Of a stretch of DNA of 64,000 nt, positions 9,337 to 17,229 are shown one piece after another (position 1 is the first letter of the stretch; the number at the start of each line of letters is the position of its first letter). A model generated the notes under the pieces. The model was not told where the DNA came from. It did not search any database and saw nothing but the letters and a program-made list of their open reading frames with translations. The translations under genes and the position numbers were made by a program. The stretch spans positions 132,923 through 196,922 of the forward strand of contig NZ_JANQBB010000009.1 in assembly GCF_024721975.1 (NCBI RefSeq), given 5' to 3'. This DNA is from Paenibacillus endoradicis. GTDB taxonomy: Bacteria > Bacillota > Bacilli > Paenibacillales > Paenibacillaceae.

Positions 9337-9383
9337 TAGTCTGTTATTGTCGAATAATATTAATTACATACAATAATAGACTA
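9337..9383 (+). promoter_or_regulatory. Promoter with overlapping 14-bp inverted repeat
   Basis: TAGTCTGTTATTGT (9337-9350) and ACAATAATAGACTA (9370-9383) are complementary at 13 of 14 positions across a 19-nt gap. A promoter reads TTGTCG (9347-9352), 16-bp spacer, TACAAT (9369-9374), so the two arms cover -35 and -10. The dyad ends 5 nt before the ribosome site of the chemoreceptor gene. This is repressor-operator geometry; the regulator is unknown. Confidence 0.5.
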
Positions 9384-9397
9384 TATTGGAGGCATTT

Positions 9398-10207
9398 ATG
9401 AATCAGCTAGAAGCGTTACTCAAGGTAACTCCATTACTACAACAACTTTATAAAAATGAAGCAACAATGATTGCAATTACCGATCGCGAAAAATTTATCT
9501 ATTTAGAAGCAGATCCATCCATGTTTGTTACTGCGGTTGGAGAACCCACTATTGCTGGTGATGGACTGTATGAATCGATGCGTGATAATGAAACATACTA
9601 TGTTGAGATACCTAAAGAGGTTAGAGGTATGGCATTCAAGGCAGTCACGATGCCTGTTACCGACGATGAAGGCGAAATCATAGGATCATTCGGCGTAGGA
9701 TGGTCACTAGCTCAGAAGGAGGCTCTTATTGGTACAGCTACCAATCTTGCAGCTTCCTTGGAACAGATTTCTGTCTCAGTTACTGATATTGCAGATAAAG
9801 CTCAAGCGTTAACAACAGCCCAAGAACATACTTCTGAACTTATGAAACAAATAAGCCAGCAAGCGAAACAAACGGCGGACATCTCTAAATTAATTGAAGA
9901 AGTAGCTGATCAAAGTCATTTACTTGGTCTAAATGCTGCAATTGAAGCTGCACGTGCCGGTGATCATGGACTTGGTTTCGGCGTTGTTGCCAATGAAATT
10001 CGCAAGTTAGCTCAACATAGCCGCGATGCGGTCAAAAATATTGAGCAAAGTTTGAAAGAGATTAATCAATCGATTCAAACCGTAGCAGACAAGGTTGCTG
10101 AAAGTACATTGATGATTCAGTCACAAGCAGCTGCAACACAAGAAGTTACAGCGAGCGTTGAAGAACTAAACTCACTTTCCGAAATATTAATTGATCTTGC
10201 CAAATAA
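9398..10207 (+). CDS. Soluble methyl-accepting chemotaxis-type signal transducer
   Basis: The start is ATG 9398 with TTGGAGG 7 nt upstream. The product is 269 aa with no membrane segment. Residues 1-115 form a small PAS/GAF-like sensor region (ITDREKFIYLEADPSMFV ... GSFGVGWSL). Residues 120-269 are coiled-coil signalling domain with the receptor hairpin tip: VADQSHLLGLNAAIEAARAG and GFGVVANEIRKLAQHS. It resembles Bacillus YfmS-type short cytosolic receptors, which couple to CheA/CheW. The ligand is unknown. It stands alone, followed by a strong terminator. Confidence 0.9.
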   Translation: MNQLEALLKVTPLLQQLYKNEATMIAITDREKFIYLEADPSMFVTAVGEPTIAGDGLYESMRDNETYYVEIPKEVRGMAFKAVTMPVTDDEGEIIGSFGVGWSLAQKEALIGTATNLAASLEQISVSVTDIADKAQALTTAQEHTSELMKQISQQAKQTADISKLIEEVADQSHLLGLNAAIEAARAGDHGLGFGVVANEIRKLAQHSRDAVKNIEQSLKEINQSIQTVADKVAESTLMIQSQAAATQEVTASVEELNSLSEILIDLAK

Positions 10208-10229
10208 ATTATCTTTTCGTTATAAAATA

Positions 10230-10282
10230 AAGGCTAATGCTTTTCGTCGACTTCATATCGACACCAGAGCATTAGCCTTTTT
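10230..10282 (+). terminator. Rho-independent terminator
   Basis: AAGGCTAATGC pairs with GCATTAGCCTT, with an inner GTCGA/TCGAC, followed by a T run. It ends the chemoreceptor gene. Confidence 0.88.
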
Positions 10283-10431
10283 ATATGGGGATTCATACTT
10301 CTACTAATGTTTCTTTAATGAATTTCAACTTACTCCATAGTTACTTCTTTAGTAAGTATTGGTCGAGCAATTGTACATATTTCATCATGCTGCAGTTCAT
10401 ACTATGGATACTTATGTGGAGGTGAGAATGA

Positions 10432-10617
10432 ATGGGAGAAAAAACAGAATTCAGTGCAGGTGAAAAAGCACCCAATACCGCTCATTATATCGAAATTGGC
10501 GAAAATGACCGCATTATGGGAATTAATAATCCGCAGAAAATATCATTGTCTGCTGGTGACGAATTTCCGAATACTTCAAACCACAATCGTAAATGGACGA
10601 AGATGGAGAGTAACTAA
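10432..10617 (+). CDS. YjzC family protein
   Basis: A 61-aa protein starting MGEKTEFSAGEKAPNTAHYI with KISLSAGDEFPNTSNHNRKW near the end, the two halves typical of Bacillus YjzC. GGAGGTGAGA lies upstream of the ATG. It is small and soluble; the molecular function of the family is unknown. Monocistronic. Confidence 0.88.
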   Translation: MGEKTEFSAGEKAPNTAHYIEIGENDRIMGINNPQKISLSAGDEFPNTSNHNRKWTKMESN

Positions 10618-10673
10618 TAATAAGTAATCAAATTATTATAATAACCAATAAAGCAAATTTGTTTGAATGTAAA

Positions 10674-10702
10674 AAGCTGCCTTCTATTTAAGAGGGCAGC
10701 TT
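10674..10702. terminator. Terminator stem-loop between convergent genes
   Basis: AAGCTGCC pairs with GGGCAGCTT around a 12-nt loop, preceded by AAA and followed by TTAATTTTCT. It lies between yjzC (plus) and the MetE-like gene (minus). Confidence 0.75.
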
Positions 10703-10810
10703 AATTTTCTATGTCAATTGATCTTTGTGTAGATTAAAAGTGTCTTATACGAATCAAACTTTTCGATGGAGATTAGAAGCGTATGCTACGAAGTAGTCTT
10801 CTCATGGGGA

Positions 10811-11929
10811 TTACTTACCCCATACTTCTTCTGAAATTTCTTTGATGAATTTCAATTTGTTCCACTGTTGCTCTTCAGTCAGAATATTACCTTCTTCTGT
10901 AGAAGCAAAACCACATTGTGGGCTCAAACATAGTTGATCAAGAGGAACATATTGTGCAGCCTCGTGAATACGAGCGATAATCGCTTCTTTCTCTTCGAGC
11001 TCTCCGATTTTGGAAGATACCAAACCAAGAACAATTTTTTGACCTTGTACATGTTTTAATGGTTCAAATGAACCTGATCTATCTGTATCAAATTCAAGAT
11101 AGAAAGCATCATAATCTGTAATGCTGAATAGTGTATTCGCTACTGGATCATAGCTACCTGCACCCGCCCAAGTGGATTTGTAGTTACCACGACACACATG
11201 AGATGTGATAACAAGATCTTCTGGCAAATTAGCTACTGCATACTTGTTCAGCTCAGCATATACTTTACCGATATCTCCGACAAATACACCTTCTGCTTCT
11301 CTTGCTTTAATGAATGATTCATCACAAAGCATACCCCAAGTGCAATCATCGATTTGCAAACTACGGCAACCCGCAGCATAAATCGCTTTAATAAAACCTT
11401 GATAAGCATTAGCGATATCATGCAAGAGTTCATCGAAATTAGGGTAATGTTGTTGTAATGCTTCTTGGTTTTCAAAACGTTGAAGTTCAAGCAAAAGTTG
11501 GGCAGGAGCAGGAATTGTTTGTCTAGCAATCGCACTTTCGCCCGCTATTTCTTGCAAGAATTTGAAGTCGTTAATAAATGGGTGAGCACTAAATCCAATT
11601 TTACCAGATACACGTGCAGTTTCTGGACGAGACTCTACACCATGGAATACATAACCTTGAGGTACTCCTGCTTTTTCAACGCCATCTAGACCCCACATAA
11701 AGTCAAGATGCCACCATGAACGTCTAAATTCTCCGTCCGTTACAGCTTGTAATCCAACTTCTTTTTGTTTCGCTACAAGATTAATTATTTCTTGATCTTC
11801 TACTGCTCGCAGTTGTTCAGCTGTAATAGAGCCAGCTAGAAACTGTTGACGAGCTTGTTTTAATATTTCTGGTCGTAAGAAACTACCTACGACATCATTT
11901 TTAAATGGTGAATTGTGATTAGTGCACAT
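10811..11929 (-). CDS. MetE-like cobalamin-independent methyltransferase (YxjG/YxjH type)
   Basis: A 372-aa protein matching the short YxjG/YxjH branch, which has only the C-terminal catalytic half of MetE. Visible motifs are VTDGEFRRSWWHLDFMWGL near residue 65, QIDDCTWGMLCDE, the zinc-site segment ITSHVCRGNYKSTWAGAGSY (His and Cys ligands), and LCLSPQCGFAS (second Cys). Family members make methionine from homocysteine with a methyl donor other than the full MetE route. AGAGGAG precedes the ATG. A LysR gene lies 166 bp upstream on the same strand, and a methionine-type LysR operator sits between them, which supports a role in methionine supply. Confidence 0.88.
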   Translation of the reverse strand: MCTNHNSPFKNDVVGSFLRPEILKQARQQFLAGSITAEQLRAVEDQEIINLVAKQKEVGLQAVTDGEFRRSWWHLDFMWGLDGVEKAGVPQGYVFHGVESRPETARVSGKIGFSAHPFINDFKFLQEIAGESAIARQTIPAPAQLLLELQRFENQEALQQHYPNFDELLHDIANAYQGFIKAIYAAGCRSLQIDDCTWGMLCDESFIKAREAEGVFVGDIGKVYAELNKYAVANLPEDLVITSHVCRGNYKSTWAGAGSYDPVANTLFSITDYDAFYLEFDTDRSGSFEPLKHVQGQKIVLGLVSSKIGELEEKEAIIARIHEAAQYVPLDQLCLSPQCGFASTEEGNILTEEQQWNKLKFIKEISEEVWGK

Positions 11930-12058
11930 AAATAAGCTCTCCTCTGATTGCGGATCTTTTGCTAGTCATTTCTACTATAACCGCAGTTCTCTTAGTCGTT
12001 GGATCAAGATTACCATAGCCAAGCTAATCATAAGTAACGCCAATAAACTATACCTAGA

Positions 12059-12075
12059 TATAGTTTAAAGCTATA
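12059..12075 (-). promoter_or_regulatory. Met-box-like LysR operator upstream of the MetE-like gene
   Basis: The plus strand reads TATAGTTTAAAGCTATA. This fits the methionine LysR box of Gram-positives (TATAGTTnnnAACTATA, recalled for MtaR/MetR) with one mismatch. A second overlapping dyad, AAACTATA-N6-TATAGTTT at 12045-12066, extends it. It lies 130 bp upstream of the MetE-like start and directly after the LysR stop codon. Confidence 0.6.
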
Positions 12076-12095
12076 ATAAGCGGTTTATTTGTTAA

Positions 12096-12995
12096 TTATT
12101 CTATATGATGATGTAATGCTTCAATATATGATTCCGCCAAATGTGATAAACTCACATTTTTATGCGCTATCCAGCCGATTTCAATGTCATCAACGATTTC
12201 AAGTGGTACAGGTATAATATCATTACCATTGAGATCTTTACTCAGAACGCCTGATGAAATGGTATAACCGTTCAGACCGATAAGCAGATTGAATAAAGTC
12301 GCTCGATCAGTTACTTTAATACTTTTCGGACGAGAAACAGTGCTTAATATTTCTTCGGAGAAATAGAACGAGTTATATTCTCCTTGCTCAAAGCTGAGAT
12401 ATGGATATTCCTCTAGATCTTCCATCGTCACAGACGATTGCTTCGCTAACGGATTATTGACACTTATAAATACATGGGGCTTAGCAATAAATAAACGATG
12501 AAACATTAGATTCCCTTCTCTAAGTAATTTCGAAATAACTTTACGATTGAAATCATTTAGAAACAGTATACCAATCTCACTTCGCATCGATTTTACATCT
12601 TCAATAATTTCATGAGTCTTTGTCTCACGAAGCGCTAGTTCATATTGCAGTTGCCCATGTTGCTTCACAAGTTGTACAAATGCGTTTACGGCAAAAGCAT
12701 AATGCTGAGTAGATACAGAGAAATGTTGTGGAGATGGTGCAGCATCCAAGTAGCGATTTTCCAATAGTTCAGCTTGCTCAACAACTTGGCGGGCATAACT
12801 AAGAAACTCAATACCTTCTTGAGTTAATGTTATTCCTTTATTGGTACGCTCGAAAATTGTAATACTAAGTTCATTCTCAAGCTCTTTGATCGCATTAGAA
12901 AGACTCGGTTGTGAGATGAATAGAAATCTAGCCGCTTCATTCATTGATCCACGCTTGTTAATTTCAAGTACATACTTTAATTGTTGTAATGTCAT
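12096..12995 (-). CDS. LysR-family regulator, MtaR/YxjO-like
   Basis: A 299-aa protein, the normal LysR length. Residues 1-60 form the winged helix (MTLQQLKYVLEINKRGSMNE, then FISQPSLSNAIKELENEL and the TNKGITLTQEG wing). Residues 90-299 are the periplasmic-binding-like effector domain. The GSMNEAA and KGITLT...EFLSYARQVVEQ pattern resembles the streptococcal MtaR and Bacillus YxjO branch, linked to methionine and cysteine metabolism. TGTAGGAGGC lies upstream of the ATG. The adjacent MetE-like gene and the box at 12059 are the probable target. Confidence 0.85.
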   Translation of the reverse strand: MTLQQLKYVLEINKRGSMNEAARFLFISQPSLSNAIKELENELSITIFERTNKGITLTQEGIEFLSYARQVVEQAELLENRYLDAAPSPQHFSVSTQHYAFAVNAFVQLVKQHGQLQYELALRETKTHEIIEDVKSMRSEIGILFLNDFNRKVISKLLREGNLMFHRLFIAKPHVFISVNNPLAKQSSVTMEDLEEYPYLSFEQGEYNSFYFSEEILSTVSRPKSIKVTDRATLFNLLIGLNGYTISSGVLSKDLNGNDIIPVPLEIVDDIEIGWIAHKNVSLSHLAESYIEALHHHIE

Positions 12996-13209
12996 GAGTG
13001 CCTCCTACAGACATAATATATACTCATCATATCGAAACATGATTACATTGACTAGTACTAGCTCATTTATGATCAAGTATCATTTCTGGCAGTTATATTG
13101 TGAGAAGGTTAAATAACGGTTTAATTATTTTTTTCATTTGCTTAGTTTGGTTAACTCATCGCTTTCGATCATTAGTTTTGTTAAATAGAACGTTTACCTT
13201 CAAAACACA

Positions 13210-13245
13210 AAAAAGCATGTGCATTTTGAAGTGCACATGCTTTTT
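13210..13245. terminator. Bidirectional terminator
   Basis: AAAAAGCATGTGCA pairs perfectly with TGCACATGCTTTTT around an 8-nt loop, with A and T runs on both sides. It lies downstream of the FMN reductase gene (minus strand). The rest of the gap to the LysR start at 12995 shows nothing else. Confidence 0.9.
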
Positions 13246-13277
13246 CATCCATATTAAGCTTTATATACTTTTTTCAA

Positions 13278-13814
13278 TTAGCGAATTGTTTTCAGCGCAG
13301 TTGACCAAGGAATGACTTGATCAAGCATTTGATTAACAGAATCAGCTTGAACTTCCTTAGGTTTGAATACTGTACCGTTTTCGAAATCAGTGAATAGAGA
13401 AAGCGCTGGATGTACACGAACATCAGCAACTAATAATTCACCAAGAATACCACGTAAATGCTCAGCTGCACGTGCTCCGCCTACAGATCCATAAGAAACG
13501 ATACCAGCAGCTTTGTTATTCCACTCTTCACGCAAGTAATCTAATGCATTTTTCAAAGCTCCAGTAATGGAGTGATTATATTCTTGAACGATAAATACAA
13601 AACCATCACAATCTTTAATGCGCGCAGACCATGCACCCGCTCCAGATGCGTCGCCTCCTGCTTCACCTAATAGTGGTAATTTGAAATCTGCGATATCAAT
13701 AATTTCATATTGTGCATCATTACGTTTGTCTGCTACGCTTTTCACCCATTCACCAACTTGTGGACTAACGCGACCTTCACGAGTACTACCTAGAACTATA
13801 CCAATTTTTAACAT
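13278..13814 (-). CDS. NADPH-dependent FMN reductase family protein
   Basis: The start is ATG 13814 (MLKIGIVLGS), preceded by TGGAGGAG at ideal spacing; the product is 178 aa. The frame is open upstream to an ATG at 13877 (MGFLSNLFGTNKK), so a 199-aa form is possible but its site is poorly spaced. It is a flavodoxin-like fold: FMN-phosphate loop LGSTREGRVSPQ, then VQEYNHSITGALKNALDYL and SYGSVGGARA. Such enzymes reduce quinones, azo compounds or free FMN. The gene lies directly after the MhqO-like dioxygenase, which fits joint quinone detoxification. Confidence 0.88.
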   Translation of the reverse strand: MLKIGIVLGSTREGRVSPQVGEWVKSVADKRNDAQYEIIDIADFKLPLLGEAGGDASGAGAWSARIKDCDGFVFIVQEYNHSITGALKNALDYLREEWNNKAAGIVSYGSVGGARAAEHLRGILGELLVADVRVHPALSLFTDFENGTVFKPKEVQADSVNQMLDQVIPWSTALKTIR

Positions 13815-13887
13815 TTGAACTCCTCCATTGTTTTCATCTTTTTTGTTTGTACCAAATAAATTACTTAAAAAACCCATTGTACTCTGA

Positions 13888-14868
13888 TTACTCCTTCGTA
13901 AATTCGATTGTACTTCTTACTGTGTTAATAGGTCTAACTTGCTTCTCAATCTGCTCACGTTTAGATTCAAGGAATGGTGGTAGTGATAACTTTTCACCAA
14001 CCGTTTCATATTCCTCATCTCCCATGAAGCCAGGTCCATCTGTTGCAAGTTCAAATAAAATTTGAGGTGCAACTCGTGTATATAAAGACTCGAAGAAATG
14101 TCGATTAACATATCCCGAGGTGTTAAACCCAAAGCTTTCAAATCTTGCTGTCCACTCATCTAAGACAGTGCGATCCTCAACGCGGAAAGCAGCATGATGC
14201 ACTGTGCCAAATCCCTGTCTGGCAGGTGGTAAGCTTTCATTATGCTCAACTATGATCTGAGCTCCATTTCCACCTAGACCTCCTTCAAACAAGTAATAAC
14301 TACCCTCTTGTGCTATCTCCCGGAAAAGCATAACTTTCTCAAGCATTTCCTTAAAATATTTGAAGTTTGCAATACGGATGAAGATTGGACCTAGTCCAGT
14401 TATCGCATATTCCAATGGAATAGGACCTTTTTGCCACGGAGTGCCTGATTCAATTCCGCTGTTGTTTTCGTCTGAAATTAGCTGATATTGTTGATCATCA
14501 AAGTCGACGAAAGATAATGTTTTCTTACCGAATTGTTTTAGTATTCCGCTATGTTCAACTTTTAGTCGATCGAAACGTTTTACCCAATATTGCAAGGCAG
14601 CATCTGTAGGAACGCGGAATGACGTTTTTGAAATTTCATTCGTTCCATGAACCCCTTTAGCAATATTCGGGAAATCAAAGAATGTCATGTCAGTTCCAGC
14701 AGAACCTTTATCATCTGCAAAGAATAAGTGATAAGTTTGAATATCATCTTGGTTAACTGTTTTCTTTACTAATCTCATACCCAATGTATACGTGAAAAAC
14801 TCATAATTTTTCTCTGCACTACTTGTAATCGCCGTAACATGATGAATACCTTTTAATTCATTTACCAT
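13888..14868 (-). CDS. Ring-cleaving dioxygenase of the MhqO/MhqA (VOC) family
   Basis: The start is ATG 14868 (MVNELKGIHHVTAITS) with GAGGGA upstream. The product is 326 aa, with two vicinal-oxygen-chelate domains (about 5-150 and 165-300). Putative metal ligands are the His in GIHHVT, the His in GTVHHAAFRV and the Glu in ILFELATDGPG. Homologues open hydroquinone or catechol rings and protect against quinone stress under the MarR repressor MhqR. The promoter at 14906-14934 abuts an MhqR-like palindrome. The reductase gene downstream is close enough to be co-transcribed. Confidence 0.88.
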   Translation of the reverse strand: MVNELKGIHHVTAITSSAEKNYEFFTYTLGMRLVKKTVNQDDIQTYHLFFADDKGSAGTDMTFFDFPNIAKGVHGTNEISKTSFRVPTDAALQYWVKRFDRLKVEHSGILKQFGKKTLSFVDFDDQQYQLISDENNSGIESGTPWQKGPIPLEYAITGLGPIFIRIANFKYFKEMLEKVMLFREIAQEGSYYLFEGGLGGNGAQIIVEHNESLPPARQGFGTVHHAAFRVEDRTVLDEWTARFESFGFNTSGYVNRHFFESLYTRVAPQILFELATDGPGFMGDEEYETVGEKLSLPPFLESKREQIEKQVRPINTVRSTIEFTKE

Positions 14869-14905
14869 TGTTACATCCCTCATTTCTGCCGATTATATTG
14901 TTGTT

Positions 14906-14934
14906 ATCATACCCAGTATGAATACAATTGATAA
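14906..14934 (-). promoter_or_regulatory. SigA-type promoter of the dioxygenase gene
   Basis: On the minus strand TTATCA (-35, plus 14929-14934) and TATGAT (-10, plus 14906-14911) are spaced by exactly 17 bp. The predicted start of transcription is near 14899, about 30 nt before the ATG. Confidence 0.6.
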
Positions 14935-14935
14935 C

Positions 14936-14955
14936 ATATCTTTAATTTAAGATAT
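14936..14955. promoter_or_regulatory. MhqR-like operator 1
   Basis: ATATCTT-N6-AAGATAT, fitting the TATCT-N8-AGATA shape of MhqR boxes. It abuts the -35 of the dioxygenase promoter. The remainder of 14869-15249, which has no gene, contains a second box (15089-15107) and a further dyad (ACTATCA 15017-15023 / TGATAGT 15055-15061). Confidence 0.55.
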
Positions 14956-15088
14956 ATGACAGATATACATGAATTCCTCCTATAACTACTAGTCGACAAG
15001 GATTTGTTCACTTATAACTATCACATCGATGCTATATAATACATAGCGATAAAATGATAGTGTGCATCATATATATCTCTAAATTAAA

Positions 15089-15107
15089 AATCTTAAACTT
15101 GAGATAA
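15089..15107. promoter_or_regulatory. MhqR-like operator 2
   Basis: AATCTTAAACTTGAGATAA has the same ATCT-N8-AGAT geometry as operator 1 and is closer to the recalled B. subtilis MhqR box (ATCTCGAATTCGAGAT). It lies about 135 bp upstream of operator 1. It may serve DNA looping, or a second promoter. Confidence 0.45.
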
Positions 15108-15207
15108 TAATATCATGGGTATTTTACTTTGTCAAATGTTTTCTCCATTGAAATTATGCATAACATATTTCAACCTATTTTATTATTAACCTAATAACTA
15201 AGACTCA

Positions 15208-15241
15208 AAAAATACCAGTGACGTGATTATATGCCACTGCA
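15208..15241 (-). terminator. Rho-independent terminator
   Basis: On the minus strand CAGTGGC pairs with GTCACTG and is followed by GTATTTTTT. It ends the stalk-domain gene. Confidence 0.65.
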
Positions 15242-15249
15242 TTTCTATT

Positions 15250-16254
15250 CTACTTAATCGTCCACTTTAAAGAATCATCACTTGGTACTTGCTTCGAAAA
15301 TGAAATTTTTCCATTATATTCAATGCATAACAACACTTTATCATTAGGTACTGAGAAAGTATAGGTTCTTTTGATTTCATCTCCAGAGCTAATATATCCA
15401 AAATGGCCCGACTGTTTCAAATATTGACCATTGGTTAGATACAATCTGAACGAGCCTTCAGTTTGCGTTAAATGATTAGCATTTCTAAGTGTATATGAAA
15501 TCGAGTATTCGGTATAGTCAGTAAACTTTTTCTGTAATATCGAATTCATCGTGACCATCATAGTTGTTTCATCGTCTTGATAAGTTATATTTTGTTCTAG
15601 ATAATTATATTCTTTTGTAAAAATATTCACATTGGTGCGTTTCAAACTCGCTTCTTCTACAATCTTCTCTCTCAAATAAATGTAACCATTATAATAAAAA
15701 CCATCTCCTGGTTGTATATAGTTAATATGTTCAGTAAGAGGATACTTTTTAATTTGAGCATATGATTCAATAGAACTAATCGTATCCACCGAGAATGATT
15801 TACCAGAATCCATAATACTTATAGGCATATTAAATTTTTCTGTAGCCAACCATGAATTTATATAAATTTCATCATTCACTACAATTGCTGGCTCATGATT
15901 ATTAGCAAAATAATTAAAAATGAAATCAGGTTGTTTGTTTCCATATATAGCTGTCCCAGTTTCCGAATCATATTTAATACTACCGTCGTGCTTTGTTGTC
16001 AATTTTATGGTATTAGTTACCTTGTCCCACTTAATATCTTGATTAAATGTTGTTGCGATATCTCGAACCGATAAGTATGTTGTATTGTTGTACATTAATG
16101 GAGTATTGTTTAGTTTTATTAGGTTATCATTACTAGTAACAGTGATTTCTCCTCTTAACCATGCCTTAATCGTTTCTACAGTTGAAGCCGCGTAAGTCGA
16201 GTTTGCTCCAAAAATTATTGCTGCACATACAAAGCCAAGAATGAATCTTTTCAC
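15250..16254 (-). CDS. Secreted stalk-domain (copper amine oxidase N-terminal) protein
   Basis: A 334-aa protein. Residues 1-22 are a signal peptide (cleavage near TYA-A). Residues 45-90 hold the stalk-domain repeat (LIKLNNTPLMYNNTTYLSVRD, then WDKVTNTIKL), common in Paenibacillaceae exported proteins and unrelated to amine oxidase activity despite the family name. A second degenerate copy covers 95-150. The C-terminal 150 residues are beta-rich and unassigned. It is presumably wall-associated; function unknown. Confidence 0.8.
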   Translation of the reverse strand: MKRFILGFVCAAIIFGANSTYAASTVETIKAWLRGEITVTSNDNLIKLNNTPLMYNNTTYLSVRDIATTFNQDIKWDKVTNTIKLTTKHDGSIKYDSETGTAIYGNKQPDFIFNYFANNHEPAIVVNDEIYINSWLATEKFNMPISIMDSGKSFSVDTISSIESYAQIKKYPLTEHINYIQPGDGFYYNGYIYLREKIVEEASLKRTNVNIFTKEYNYLEQNITYQDDETTMMVTMNSILQKKFTDYTEYSISYTLRNANHLTQTEGSFRLYLTNGQYLKQSGHFGYISSGDEIKRTYTFSVPNDKVLLCIEYNGKISFSKQVPSDDSLKWTIK

Positions 16255-16383
16255 AGGAACACCCCTCTACTATTTAGAATTATTATAGTAATAACAATAC
16301 CACAAATTCTTATTATTGGAATTTAATTAATATAATCCCATAATAAATAACTCTTTTGAATAATTGCTGTTTGAGCTGAATTA

Positions 16384-16932
16384 TTAGTAATGCAACTCAT
16401 TCCATAATAATAGCGCTTCTTCTCTTGTGCTTGCTGGTGCCGCTATCCATAAGTCTTTCGTCGATTTGGAATCACTATCAATTGGTTCTAATATATTTAT
16501 GCTTATCTTTTCAAAATCATCAGACATTGTAATAACTCCTAAAAAGACCGTACTCGGACTTCCACTTATACTTGAACTGTAATATAATATCCCCTCTGCA
16601 CTTTTTGCTTCACCTTTACTAAGGGTTAATTCAATTTTATTATATGTTTTTGTAAACTCATAATTGTTAACGATAAATGATCCTTCGAATTTATAATCAG
16701 AAAACCATCGTTTATAAAACGAACCTTGAATCGTTATTATTGTATTTTCCACAACCGAATCATCGTCCATACGAAATTGTACTGCTGATAATTGTTTATC
16801 GATCTTATGCGGAATTCCCGATACTAGTATTATCAAACCCGCTAGGGCAGTTACTCCAAGTAATATCAACACCCCCATCCAGATTGGCTTAATGATCTTA
16901 AATATATTGTCACGTATATTTTGTGCAGCCAT
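16384..16932 (-). CDS. Single-pass membrane protein of unknown function, 3' part of a frameshifted gene
   Basis: An open frame of 182 aa from ATG 16932 (MAAQNIRDNIFKIIKPIW). One membrane segment (residues 17-39) is followed by a beta-rich extracellular region (VENTIITIQGSFYKRW ... LWIAAPASTREEALLLW). The frame continues upstream as DKEKAYHDF before a stop, and that segment looks like genuine protein. It joins the 5' fragment at 16960-17063 if one A is added at about 16960. No ribosome site precedes ATG 16932. No known family is recognised. Confidence 0.6.
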   Translation of the reverse strand: MAAQNIRDNIFKIIKPIWMGVLILLGVTALAGLIILVSGIPHKIDKQLSAVQFRMDDDSVVENTIITIQGSFYKRWFSDYKFEGSFIVNNYEFTKTYNKIELTLSKGEAKSAEGILYYSSSISGSPSTVFLGVITMSDDFEKISINILEPIDSDSKSTKDLWIAAPASTREEALLLWNELHY

Positions 16933-16959
16933 AAAATCATGATAAGCTTTCTCTTTATC

Positions 16960-17063
16960 TTAATTGACGTATTCTCAAATTGAGAAAAGTTAGGAATAAT
17001 ATCAAGTTTGGACTGAGCAGCATTGCTATCTTCTGAACCCTTAGCTACTTTAATATTAGTCAT
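16960..17063 (-). pseudogene. 5' fragment of the frameshifted membrane-protein gene
   Basis: It starts at ATG 17063 with GAGGAGATGATTTT upstream and encodes MTNIKVAKGSEDSNAAQSKL and on to FENTSIK, after which the frame runs out of phase with the downstream coding. Restoring one A in ATTAAGAT gives ...NTSIKDKEKAYHDFMAAQN, fusing both parts into one protein of about 226 aa. A promoter with TTGACA lies at about 17110-17115 (minus strand). Confidence 0.6.
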
Positions 17064-17181
17064 AAAATCATCTCCTCACTTGTTAAATACCGTATTAGAT
17101 ATTATACATTTGTCAACCAAATTTTCCCTATTATTGTATTATTAATGAATTCACCTTAAACCATTAAAACAGAACAAATCA

Positions 17182-17210
17182 TTGATATAGAACAAATGTT
17201 CGTATATAAT
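17182..17210 (+). promoter_or_regulatory. SOS promoter: LexA box between -35 and -10
   Basis: TTGATA (17182-17187), 17-bp spacer, TATAAT (17205-17210). Inside the spacer AGAACAAATGTTCG (17189-17202) matches the Gram-positive LexA box (CGAACnnnnGTTCG) with one mismatch in the outer base. It drives the YolD-like gene. Confidence 0.82.
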
Positions 17211-17229
17211 GATTTATGAGGTGATAGCA

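Noticed and set aside
14955..14985. Mini-ORF MYICHIS with GGAGGAATTC upstream of the dioxygenase (minus strand)
   Set aside because: It lies upstream of the predicted promoter, overlaps the MhqR-like box, and seven codons with a chance ribosome site are not enough evidence.
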